From the NCBI GenBank assembly GCA_009663005.1, contig VIGQ01000880.1:1-20000 (forward strand): 20,000 nucleotides of DNA. Reading direction: 5' to 3'. The translations under genes were made by a program, and so were the position numbers. The notes below the pieces were generated by a model, which was not told where the DNA came from, ran no database searches, and was given only the letters and a program-made list of their open reading frames with translations. Position 1 is the first letter of the stretch; every line of letters starts with the position of its first letter. Positions 9,450-18,672 of the stretch are shown here, one piece after another. This DNA comes from Actinidia chinensis. Taxonomy: Eukaryota > Streptophyta > Magnoliopsida > Ericales > Actinidiaceae.

Positions 9450-9560
9450 CGTGGGGGGGGGGGTTTTGTTTGGGGTCGAGGAATGAACAATATAGGTATT
9501 TAAGGTGCAGCGTGAAATCGGGGGAGGCAGGGGGGCGGGGGCGGCGACAGGCGAAAGACG
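9450..9560 (+). repeat. G-rich tract inside the LTR
   Basis: An 11-G run at 9453-9463 is followed by GGGGTCG, GGGGGAGG, GGGGGGCGGGGGCGG and GACGGGG within about 110 bases, in an otherwise A+T-rich LTR. Several runs of at least three G could form a G-quadruplex on the plus strand. It may also include homopolymer sequencing error. Confidence 0.6.
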
Positions 9561-10145
9561 GGGAAGAAAACTTGAGAGGCCACTATTAGTGTGACGGATA
9601 ACTATATTTATGATTGTCATACGAAGTATAGACACTGCCTGGATAAATTTATGCATGAAGTGAGTTCAAAACATATTGTTATTTTGATTGATGATGCACA
9701 ACCATGATAATAACCAGATTTTTTATAAGTTAAAGTAATGAAGAATATTTGATTTCAACGTTAAATCTCTGAATATAGACTCACGACGTAGTTGAAGGAT
9801 TGAGTTATACTCCTCTTCATGGAATTCCGAAAAACCGTTTTACTGCTTTCAGGTTTTTTTCGCGTCTTTGTTTTCTATTCAAAATTCAAATCAATTTGTA
9901 TTACTTTCATAATTATAGGTATTTGAAATAATCAACACCAAATAAATCAATTTTATTTTCTTCTTTTTGAAGTATAAGGTTAGGATCCTTATTAGGATTG
10001 AGTGACTATTTGAGTTCTTTCTGTTTTTACCCCATCCCTAGCATGTTCCTCGTAGGATTGATACTCGTACTTCGAATTTATTCATTACTACTTCGTGACC
10101 GTTTACACTTGGCGGCTAAGAATTCACCTTTATGGGAGCGAATCA

Positions 10146-11891
10146 CTCGCCATAGTAAAATCACCTCACCCATATGATGAGATCGACTCCATTAAGCTTT
10201 GATTGTCTGCGATATTATCCATACCCTCCAGGTTCTAGTATTGTACATGGTTCTCACCTCGCCAGAACTTGAGGATGAGGTGGACAGGTTAAGACCATAT
10301 TAGCTAGAAGGGACATGAAAGGAAGGCCTTACCTCACCCCTAGGATGTTGAGCACTAGAAAAAGTACTACGAACTATTGGTCATATATTTTCAAGGTCAA
10401 CTAACTAATTTCATTTGAAATGTCATCGCCAAGCTCTAGGCAATTTAGAATTGGATCCCCAAGAGTTATGGTTATCCAATTTTATGTAACTGTGGAATTG
10501 ATAATTTCTCCAACTCAGTTATTCCAAATCTCCATGTTAGTGTTATCGCAATATATATTATTAAAAATCGCCAAACCAAAATGAATAGTTTGCCAATTTC
10601 ATTAAAAGGATTGTCCCTATTTTGTTTTACACAATTTCAACTTGTTGAAGTAGCCAAAAGTAAGTCATTCATTATTGCCAGTTGATTAATATCACCCATC
10701 TATTGTATTCACAAAAAGATTGCAAAAGTGATTGGGAATTAATATCTCCAATTATTCGTCAAGGCATCAAGCTGCTATATCATTCAAGTCATCGTTGATA
10801 AGTTTAGTATTTGCCTAGCGAACTGACTTGTTATTAGATGATACCAAGTTGTTTACCTCGACATCTCGAGTAGGGGCAACTGAATGAGGGACAAATCTCA
10901 CTGCTGTGAAGTAAACAACGTCGCCAAGTCACCTATGAAGTAAGCACGTCGCCGAGACTTTATCGGACGAGACCAAACTCATTAAGCTTGGATTTCAGGG
11001 ATGCGGTCCACATTCTCCATAGTTCTCACCTCGGCCATAGTGCTCACTTGCCACATCCATCTTGCCCCATCACGTTGAGGATGAGCGGAACCCGGCCTTA
11101 TATCCGTCTCGCCATCATTGTAAGGATGAGATGACCTTGAAGACTTCGTCTCCACCACATCTCCTACAGTCACGGTTGTCCTCCATATGACATTCTCATA
11201 TTTTGTCTCCAATATCAAGGAGATCTCCTTCCATACTTATCTACCTGATGATCTCGCTGTGATATCCTCACGCGATTCTTTATTCTCAACCAGAAAAAGG
11301 TACACTTGTGCAAATGAATAACCCTTGCAACTAATTCTAAAGAGCTCTGGTGCTTTGTCGAGCTTATACTCGCCTTGATCTGATTTTGACGCTGGAGAGA
11401 TTTTGATTCGGCCTCACCACTGCTGGTTACGTTGTTCCTTTGCGCAAGTCGCCTACATGGCGAGGTCTAAAATTGAGATGAAAAGCAATGCGAAGAGCAA
11501 TTCAGACTGTGATTGTTCGCTCCCATATTTCTACCACAACAATATAATTTAGTTTTCCCAATCGTGGTGGGAGAAAAAATTCTATCCCAATTCATTTGCC
11601 ATATAATCAATTTATTCCTCCATCTTGTTTTCATTCCCATTTTCTTTCGACAAATCGTTCCCTTCCCTTTTGTTTTCTCATGACAATGATATTCAATGGA
11701 CTCATTCCACATGCAAGTTTGGAAGACTTGGAATTTTTCAAAGATGCTCCCTAAATTTCCAATTTGTGGGGAAAATTTCTAATGTATTTGTGTGATCCTA
11801 AACCCATCAGAATTTCTTCCGAATAATATATGAGGGCCTAAAACCATTGGCTAATAGATTTATCGCCATAAAATTTATTAGGCCTAGGTTG
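10146..11891. repeat. Degenerate repeat DNA with two related blocks; no gene recognised
   Basis: Two blocks resemble each other in the same order. The first has CCATTAAGCTTTGATT (from 10189), GTTCTCACCTCGCCA (10250-10264) and GAGGATGAG (10271). The second has TCATTAAGCTTGGATT (from 10979), GTTCTCACCTCGGCCA (from 11022) and GAGGATGAG (11077). The offset is 770-806 bases. A shorter motif, CTCGCCA then about 8 bases then GAGGATGAG, recurs at 10258, 11062 and 11108 in altered form, and CGTCGCC occurs at 10920 and 10949. The pattern suggests remnants of LTRs or an internal duplication. The minus-strand frames at 10982-11218 (78 codons) and 11467-11712 (81 codons) show no family motif and I do not call them genes. 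Confidence 0.45.
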
Positions 11892-12070
11892 TGTGACGAC
11901 CCGACCCTCAGGGCCGTTAATTAATAACTAAATTCGCCGTATTTTTTCTCAAATAACAAATCAAGAGGAATATGGTCCTCAAATGAACATAAATAAAAAG
12001 ACAACCTCTATATGGATCAACGTCATCAACCATCCACGTCCTCTACATACACCATTAGTATCGTAATAAA
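11892..12070 (-). mobile_element. LTR-like terminus (probable gypsy-type fragment)
   Basis: TGTGACGACCCGACC begins at 11892. Read on the minus strand it ends GGGTCGGGTCGTCACA, the form I associate with 3' ends of plant Ty3/gypsy LTRs. The usual methionine-tRNA primer site (TGGTATCAGAGC) does not follow on the minus strand, so this is either a 3' LTR, a solo LTR or a fragment. The other end could not be found because the next 2 kb is compositionally distorted. Confidence 0.35.
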
Positions 12071-14265
12071 TGCCTATGTCTGTATTCTTCACCTCGCTCT
12101 TTTTTTCTTGCTTTTACTTTCCGGGTCATCCTTGCGCTGAGTTAACCCCCCCCGTTGCTTAGAATTCTCCCTCTCTCGCTTCTCATATTAATACTATGCT
12201 TCCCGTCCTGTTTATTCCCTCCCTTCACTCCTCACTTCCATCCTACTTCACCACGGTACTTTCGCGCTGTATGTACACACTAGTTCTTTGAGGTCTTCTT
12301 TTCTGTGCTTTCGTTCCTTCTATTCATCGTTCTTACCCCGTCTATCTCCTCCTTCACTTACCACCGCTACTCTTTCAACCTCCCTCACCCGCTCCACCTT
12401 TTTGTCCATACGACCGTGCCCTTACTTGCCTTACGTTTATACTTTTTCTTTTTTTTTTTCCCCCGGTTCCTGTTCCCCCAAGCTCAAGTTCGCCCAGATT
12501 TTTGCCCCAATGGTTTAGTCCGCTCATTGATAGCACTAACCCACATCTTTTCTCTCCCCCGTATTCCACATCTCACTTCTGTGGTGAACTCTACTCGCTT
12601 GCCCCCTTACAACTTACACACATTCTACGTTCCTCCTCCCCCTTAGCGCAACACCGATTCGTACGTCTCATTACTATCTTTTTACAGTAGTCCAGCTCCC
12701 TGTACCTATTTGCTCGGCCACCATACTGTACACTTGCACCTTCACTTTGCTCGCCCTTCCTTTCCCGATATACTCCTGATCTTCTTCCCGTCCCTACATG
12801 AAACCTAAACCCAACGCTTAAGTACAAATCAACACTTCCTCCATCCAAAACTTCGCCATACTATATAAAGAAAACCAAGTCTCAACGAAATTACGAAAAA
12901 GGTTTTTTCCTTAAGCCAAAAAACAAAGAAAACCTTACCCCGTCCAATATAACCACATTAAAATAAAAAACAAAGAAAAACGGGATATTTCTCCCTCGCC
13001 CTCTTTCTTTTTTATCTATTCCCTTCTCTTCTTTTGTGTACTTACCCGAATTTTAACCTCTCCTGTTGTTCTGATTGCTCCATCTTCATACCTTGTCGCT
13101 TCGTTCTGACTACCCCTTTTATCCTCCCCACCGTATGTGCCGATGTATCTCCCACACAATGACCATTGTCCTAGCATTTGTAATACTTTCAACCACCCCC
13201 AAACCCCAAAAATGCAAACCATGTGCGGACCACTAAAAAACAAAACCAAAAACAAAACAAATCTAAACCTTGTCCCACCCCAAACAAAACCAGGCCCATC
13301 TAAAAAAAAAACATAAAAAATCCTCACACAAAAGCGATCCCTTCTGCAACGCCTCTCGTCTTCTACTGTACTCACTTCTTTTATCCATTGATTCTTCATG
13401 CGATTCGACCATCTCATTTCTGTGTCTTGAGTATTATCCATCCTTTGTCCGCTTTTCTGTCTTTTATAGCCGTATATTCTTTCCACTCCACCCCACATTC
13501 CTTTCCTTCAGATCTTCTTCTGACTTTTTCATCCCCCCCCCTTGCTCTTTTTGCTCTCTTCTACCCCCAATACTTATTGTATCCTCCTTGTTGCCCTCTT
13601 TACAATCCTTTCTCCCTTTTACTCCAGGCCCCCCTTTCTTCTCCTTCACTATCATAGAGCTTCCTTTGTAGTACCTAGACCTCTTTTCTGCTGTATCCCC
13701 CCTGTTAGGAATCCTTTCTTCGCGTGGGTCTAGTACAAAAAAAAATAAAAAATAATCAGAAAAAAAAGCGAAACATAGACTAAACAAATAAAAGGCGGAA
13801 AAAGAGAATAAAACAGAAACAAAAAATAAAATAAAAAAAAGTAAAAAAAAAAAAAAACATAGAAAAGAAGAGAAAGAAAAGAAAAACGTGCAGGTAGAAT
13901 ATATAGAAAAAAACATAAAAATTAATATCAAAATCTTTAAATAAATCACACATAAAATAACTTCTTTTTACAAAATCAATACACCAAAAAAATCTCGGAT
14001 TCGGAAAAACAACCCAAAAAATCCAAATAGCTCCTATAATCCTCGATCACTACATAAATCCTTTCTCTCCCTAACTATTAAAAAACAATTAACCCACCCA
14101 TTTCCAAGGGACAATTCATAAAAAACACTAACAAAATTACAAACAGAATTACAATAAAAAACAAAATATCCAAATAAAAATGAAACTTCTCAATTAAAAG
14201 GAAATAAAAAAAAAAAAAGAAAACAAAAAGAAAAAAAGAAAAAACAGACAATTATATTCAATGTC
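12071..14265. repeat. ~2.2-kb G-poor, strand-asymmetric low-complexity tract
   Basis: The plus strand is almost devoid of G: hand counts in three 60-base rows (12181, 12301, 13501) gave 3, 5 and 4 G. Blocks alternate. Pyrimidine-rich stretches lie at 12071-12840, 13000-13170 and 13340-13735; A/C-rich stretches lie at 12845-12990 and 13180-13335; an A-rich stretch fills 13736-14265. Long open frames here (12305-12646 plus; 13016-13498 and 13464-13949 minus; 13270-13671 plus) follow from the skewed composition and translate to low-complexity protein. No repeat period could be seen by eye. It could be a genuine skewed tract, a degraded simple repeat, or poor-quality assembly. Confidence 0.6.
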
Positions 14266-14540
14266 TCCACATGTTTATTTTACAATGTCTACAAAATATA
14301 ATAATACAAAAAAATCAAAAATCTTCAAGCGTTTTCACTCGACCCATCTCGCTACTCTCCGAACTCCCACGTCCTCCTAAAAATATTTTAAATAGGGAAA
14401 TATTACAATACGACGGGAATATGCTCGGACGAATCAATAATGGCTCAACAACAAATGTCAGAAGTAGCATAACAAAATCATATTTCATCAAAGACCTCAT
14501 ACCAGGTCTTTATGATACATTAATAGTGACCGGCATTGTA
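14266..14540. other. Short unassigned spacer
   Basis: Mixed-composition sequence between the G-poor tract and the LTR terminus at 14541. Open frames in both directions (14271-14681 plus; 14315-14500 minus) have no motif, and the plus one runs across the LTR end, so neither is called. Confidence 0.4.
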
Positions 14541-15074
14541 TGTCACGCCCGGTCCAAACCACGGACCGGCCACGTAAGCAAACAAACTCACCAGTGGAAA
14601 AAGTCTCAAACAAAAAAAATGATATTAATACACTGTCATTTTTACCTCAGAGGCGGAAATAATATCTTACAACATCTTTAATTACACTGTAATAATGTTT
14701 ATCAAATTAAACAGCAAACTGGCATCACATTGACTCTAAGACTTCAGCGGATAACCCTCGGTACCTGAAAATCATGTTTTATAGTAAAGATGAGTTACCT
14801 TGAAAGACTTTAACAATGGGACTTGATGCTTAACGCCAAAACCATGATAAATAAAACATACTATGAAAAACATGATACAATAAAGTATGCTTTCATTTAT
14901 ATCAAAATATACTTTTGATTTCAATCCTTGATTTCTCAATCAAACAGGTTTCCAAAAAGTCAACAACTTTCTCACAAGGCATTACTCTAATAATTTAGAA
15001 TAAAACAATTTAGACCAATTACCTAACCAATCTTATTATGCAATAAGACGTGACAGGATAACACCCATCACCTT

Positions 15075-15368
15075 TCCGGACTTTCACCGTGTGGGGCTAT
15101 GATATTCCCTCCGTATCGTTGCCATCGGGACTTTAATTTGTCCAAACTTTCCCGGACTTTCACGTGGGCTATTTTGAATTTTTCCGTATCGTTGCCATCT
15201 AGGACTTTCATTTTGTCAACTTCCCGGACTTCACCTGTGGGATATGAACATTCCTCCGTATCTTTGCCATCTAGGACTTTATTATCAACTTTTGTACGGA
15301 CTTTTCACCGTGGGCCTTAAGAACATTCCCTCCGTATCTTTTCCATTTAGGACTTTATTCTGTGTTTA
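15075..15368 (-). repeat. Four 72-76-bp tandem repeats inside the LTR
   Basis: Copies start with CCGGACTTTCACCGTG-like sequence at 15076, 15152, 15224 and 15297. Each continues with a CTCCGTATCGTTGCCATC-like block and a GGGACTTT or TAGGACTTT block. Copies differ by substitutions and small indels. The open frame at 15099-15320 is a by-product of the repeat. Confidence 0.85.
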
Positions 15369-16041
15369 ATATAAGCCATCTAATTTCGATATTTTAGCGT
15401 GTCATTCCTAAGACAATTCTCAATTCTCAATTCCAAATTTCATTTCTAAACCCAAAGTCATGTTTTTTGAACTTTTTTATTTAACAATCATTTCACTAAT
15501 ACATAAAAATTACCTTATCAATCAATTCAAGTGTAACCAAACATAATTTCATTAAAGAGACCAATTTCATGGAAAGTAATGGTCAAAAAGGATTTTGCAT
15601 AGGCATTTATGAAGATGAATTTAACAATAAAGTGGAGAGGAAAGCAAAAGAAGGTGCAAAGACAAGGGCCAACAGGGCGAGCGGGCAAGGGGCGCAGAAA
15701 AAATAAATATACTCATCAAAACTAAATTTTTAATTTCACCGTTAATACAAAAAAATAAGTCTCAAAGACTTTATATAGCTATTAACAACAAACCAAAGTA
15801 AAAACCCAAAACAAACTAACCCTCTTTAAATCAAATAGATTTGACACCGTCGGATATGAAGATCAGGATTCAGATCGTCAACTAAATTTTGCTTGATCCA
15901 ACGTCATCTCGCAGTTGATATGCACCCTATCTGCTCATGATCAAAAAAACTAACCACACCATATGAATTTCTCCCATTTCTTTGCTCGTCTCTCTCTTCT
16001 CTGCGTTATCTATCTCTTCCTTCCTCCGAGCGTTCTTTCTA

Positions 16042-16052
16042 CCTATTTATAG
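16042..16052 (-). promoter_or_regulatory. LTR TATA box (minus strand)
   Basis: The complement reads CTATAAATAGG, a textbook plant TATA box, followed on the minus strand by a purine-rich leader. The equivalent position in the neighbouring copy B (about 16820-16835) has lost the TATA sequence. Confidence 0.5.
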
Positions 16053-16400
16053 ATTTTATAAAGTATATCTATATAGATATAAATATTATTATTTTATTAT
16101 TTTATTATATTTTATTTTTTTATTGCATCCTTTCGGCGCCTATTTCGGCGCAAAAGAACACAATTCAATTATTTTTATAAAAATTACATTTCAGCCCCCT
16201 CCAACTTTTAATTAAATTATATCATACAATTTAAATGTCCTCTTAATTTATCCCACAAGTCATGAATCGTCAATTTAAACTCAATACATCAAAGCAAGTC
16301 CAAAATTTATAAATATAAAAATTGAAACCTCAGGCCTCATCCACGTCTCCTAGCTTCGGGCTTTTCCGGGCCTTAGTGAGCTATGGCGGATCCAATCAGT

Positions 16401-17130
16401 ACATGTATCATTCATTCCATAGCATTTAGCCATCTCAAAACATCATGACATATCACGGATGCCAACAAAAAATACAATGGGATTTCAACAGATAGCCACA
16501 CAATGCTCAAGAGGAATACAAAAATATATATTTTAGAAAAAATACTCCGGAGTTTAGGAAAGTATATTGTATACCTACCTCAAATTGAAAACTAACAACA
16601 CTAGGAATGAAGATATGGCTCCAATGATCATCATACTAAAATTTCACATTGATCTGACATCTCTCACCGTTTGATCAAAAAACTATGGTCTTTCATTGAT
16701 CAAGGCTAACCACACCAAATAAATATCTCCACTTCTCATATTCTTTCTTTTCTCTCTTTCTCACCTCTCTGCCGTTGCGATATCTATCTCCGCTTTCTCA
16801 GAGAATCTTTCTTACCTTTCACCTATTCTCCCTCTTTAATTACCACACATTATAAACACCCAATACATTCTTTCCCAACAAAATCATTTCAAACTATCAT
16901 TACATTCTTTTTCTTTATCTTTATTCTTTTCCTTTTTCTTTCTTTTCTATTTCTATTCCTTTTTTTATTTTTTTTCTTTATGGACGGAAAGTTACACGGG
17001 TCTCCACTAAACAAAAATGCACTTTTGTCCTCCATCTTTACATAATTATATTACATTATTTAAACTTAAATATCTTATTAATTTTATCCCAAAAGTTATA
17101 AATCGTTCAATTATACCCAAAATATAACAA
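16401..17130 (-). mobile_element. Second, partial copy of the same LTR family (copy B)
   Basis: Several blocks repeat those of copy A about 0.76-0.84 kb further on. CTAACCACACCA recurs at 15950 and 16706. TCGTCTCTCTCTTCTCTGCG recurs as TCTCTCTTTCTCACCTCTCTGCCG. TTATCCCACAAGTCATGAATCGTCAATTTA recurs as TTATCCCAAAAGTTATAAATCGTTCAATTA at 17084-17113. Both copies have the same orientation. In copy B the downstream part continues into sequence (16330-16640) that on the minus strand ends in AGGCCCGGAAAAGCCCGAAG, where copy A begins. This fits either a nested insertion or a tandem duplication of LTRs. Confidence 0.55.
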
Positions 17131-17690
17131 TCAGGTTATTACTAGGTGAACATGTCGCTACAGTATCTGCCGAGAAGATCATGCCGCAATGTCTCTCAAG
17201 GTCGCCACTAGGTGTTCGAGCTTCATAAAACACCATTTTGCCTCCCACTGTCTCTAAGCGCAACTCCAAGGTGCTCATCTCGCACCACCCTTTAGGCCTA
17301 GGTTAAACCTAAAGGTCCATCCTTCATTAGCCTCCACAACTGCGGTACCAACTTATTGGCCATCACCACCCGGTTACGTACGCAATCCTCAGCCATGGAT
17401 CCTTATTGATACCCGATGATGGTGCCTGTGATCTTCTCGCACGTCTTCAAGCTCTCCATCTATGAGGAAAAGGGTAAACCACATTCTCACTCTTTGCGCT
17501 TCAACATATTGTATCCCGTGTGGGCTTATCTAGTAGTTCATCTCAGTTGCATCTCCAGCCGGAGGAGTTTGTAGCGGGGTTCTCACTCCGAGCCAATGCG
17601 TTTTTGATTCCTTGAGTTAGGTCGTGCGAAATCAACACCGATAATAATAATTCTCGAACACAATCTAAATTGTTGGTGCTAATCCCAGAT
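17131..17690 (-). other. Unassigned G+C-richer segment with short minus-strand open frames
   Basis: This 0.55-kb stretch is richer in G+C than its surroundings and does not match the flanking repeats. Three short minus-strand frames follow one another. 17403-17459 reads MESLKTCEKITGTIIGYQ. 17298-17396 starts MAEDCVRN and has 32 codons; it is in the same frame as the first, with only one stop between them. 17111-17278 starts MSTLELRLETVGG, has 55 codons, lies in another frame and runs into the LTR copy. A decayed coding fragment, perhaps the tail of an element-encoded gene upstream of LTR copy B, is possible. I recognise no family and the frames may be chance. Both TTTAGGCCTAGGTTAAACCTAAAGG (a near palindrome, 17291-17314) and the sequence just before 11892 contain TTAGGCCTAGGTT. 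Confidence 0.3.
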
Positions 17691-17693
17691 TTC

Positions 17694-17741
17694 TACCACT
17701 ACCACCACCACCCACCACAATAATAATAATATTATTAAATT
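17694..17741 (+). repeat. Compound trinucleotide microsatellite
   Basis: ACCACT(ACC)n followed by (AAT)n and ATTATTAAATTATT. A shorter (AAT)n lies at 17640-17650. Confidence 0.85.
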
Positions 17742-18350
17742 ATTTTTTTGAGGAGGAGATAATTATGATTTGATATTACATGAACACCACAAGGGAAATA
17801 GCTTTCCAACATGGGACAAAGTATTCTCTAGAGGCGAGAGTAATATTACATTCACCACCCACATGGCAATTTTAGACTCCCATATGGGCGATTTATTTTT
17901 TTTGAGGAGAAGTGATTGATTTGAATTACATCACCCCCAAATAGGGGGGGGGGGGGGGGCAATAACCTCCCAACATGGCGATTGTTATTCACCACCCACA
18001 TGGCAATAAAGCCTCGTCAACATGGGCGATGTTATTTCTTTTGAGGAGATAGTTATTGATTTTGATATAATTCACCACCCACATTAGACAATAGCCTCAC
18101 AACATGGGCGATGTTATTCACCACCCATGGCAATAGGCGTTTGTATTTTCTTTTGAGGGATAGTGATTGATTTGATATTACATTTCACCACCCCCACATG
18201 GCAATAGCCTCGCAAAAACATGGGAAATGTTATTTCTTTTGAGGAGATAATTATTTGATTGATATTACATTCAACCCACATGGCAATAGCGCTTCGCAAA
18301 TGGGTAGAGGTTATTTTCTTTCGGAGACAGTTACTGAGTTGATTCTTGCC
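17742..18350 (-). repeat. Nested minisatellite, ~80-bp units with ~45-bp partial units
   Basis: A TTTTGAGGAGATAGTTATTG-like block recurs near 17746, 17897, 18039, 18150 and 18236, with a decayed one near 18319. It alternates with a CACCCACATGGCAATAGCCT / CAACATGGGCGATGTTATT block that appears about nine times, some without the first block. Copy-to-copy differences are substitutions and indels. A 16-G run at 17944-17959 replaces the CATGGC part of one unit. The minus-strand open frame at 18114-18299 simply translates the repeat. Confidence 0.85.
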
Positions 18351-18420
18351 TACAAGTCAAAGTCTCCTCAAATAGTTCCAATAAGATTCTACTTGGAAGT
18401 TTTATAGATTAGAACGATAT

Positions 18421-18633
18421 TTAGGCTCCATTTGGTAATACTTAAAAATTAATTTTTTTTCAATTGTTATTTAAAAAGGGCTAAGATATTTTTAGCTTTG
18501 CTTTTTTGCCTTTTATTTTTACTAAAATTAAGCAAAAAAAATAAATAATTATTATTGAATTTTTGCTTTTTTTTTTAAGCCAAAAAAATCAAAAAAAAAA
18601 CTTTAAAAAAAACTGGTGCCCAACGGAGCCTTA
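18421..18633. mobile_element. PIF/Harbinger (Tourist)-like MITE with TTA target duplication
   Basis: Terminal inverted repeats GGCTCCATTTGGTAA (18424-18438) and GGTGCCCAACGGAGCC (18615-18630, complement GGCTCCGTTGGGCACC) flank 207 bases of A+T-rich sequence with no open frame. Directly outside both ends is TTA (18421-18423 and 18631-18633), the 3-bp target duplication typical of PIF/Harbinger elements. Non-autonomous, presumably moved by a transposase encoded elsewhere. Confidence 0.8.
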
Positions 18634-18672
18634 ACGCATGAGTCGTGAAGAAATGTATAGCGACAGGTTAAT

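Larger units (their letters stand above)
8361..10145 (+). mobile_element. 3' LTR of the gypsy-like retrotransposon (~1.79 kb)
   Basis: It starts TGATGGACTACA straight after the polypurine region and ends with GGGAGCGAATCA, so it has the TG..CA termini of an LTR. A TATA box (TATAAATA, 9131-9138) sits about 770 bases in, which places U3 at 8361-9130 and R/U5 after it. Near the end, GGATTGATACTCGTACTTCG, then CTACTTCGTGACCGTTTACACTTGGCGG, is typical of the 3' end of plant Tat/Athila-group LTRs as I remember them. The sequence after 10145 lacks the TGGCGCCG-type primer site that would follow a 5' LTR, which fits a 3' LTR. The other LTR is outside the window, so the target duplication cannot be checked. 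A G-rich stretch at 9450-9560 may be a later change or artefact. No real coding region. Confidence 0.65.
14541..16400 (-). mobile_element. Gypsy-type LTR on the minus strand (copy A)
   Basis: On the plus strand it opens TGTCACGCCCGGTCC, so on the minus strand it ends GGACCGGGCGTGACA, a common 3' terminus of plant Ty3/gypsy LTRs. Reading the minus strand from 16400, a U3-like A+T-rich part is followed by a TATA box (CTATAAATAGG, complement of 16042-16052), a purine-rich leader (GGAGGAAGGAAGAGATAG), then a long U5-like stretch with four 74-bp repeats and finally the terminus at 14541. No primer-binding site follows on the minus strand after 14541, so this is a 3' or solo LTR. The 5' edge near 16330-16400 is uncertain because a related copy abuts it. 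No coding region. Confidence 0.55.

Noticed and set aside
13016..13949. 160- and 161-codon minus-strand frames
   Set aside because: They run through the G-poor tract and give low-complexity protein (long F/L/S or G/R/E runs). Long open frames are expected from the skewed composition.
14541..14560. Start of an LTR on the plus strand
   Set aside because: TGTCACG could open a plus-strand LTR, but the TATA box, leader and copy order all fit the minus strand.
14271..14681. 136-codon plus-strand frame
   Set aside because: It crosses the LTR terminus at 14541 and has no recognisable motif.
18114..18299. Minus-strand frame with repeated peptide
   Set aside because: It is a translation of the minisatellite; the unit length is not a constant multiple of three and other units are frameshifted.
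15075..18350. CRISPR-like regular repeats
   Set aside because: Repeats at 15075 and 17742 are directly adjoining minisatellite units without unique spacers, in a plant-like setting.
18424..18630. hAT-type MITE with 8-bp target duplication
   Set aside because: The 8 bases on each side do not match, whereas TTA matches on both sides, which favours PIF/Harbinger.
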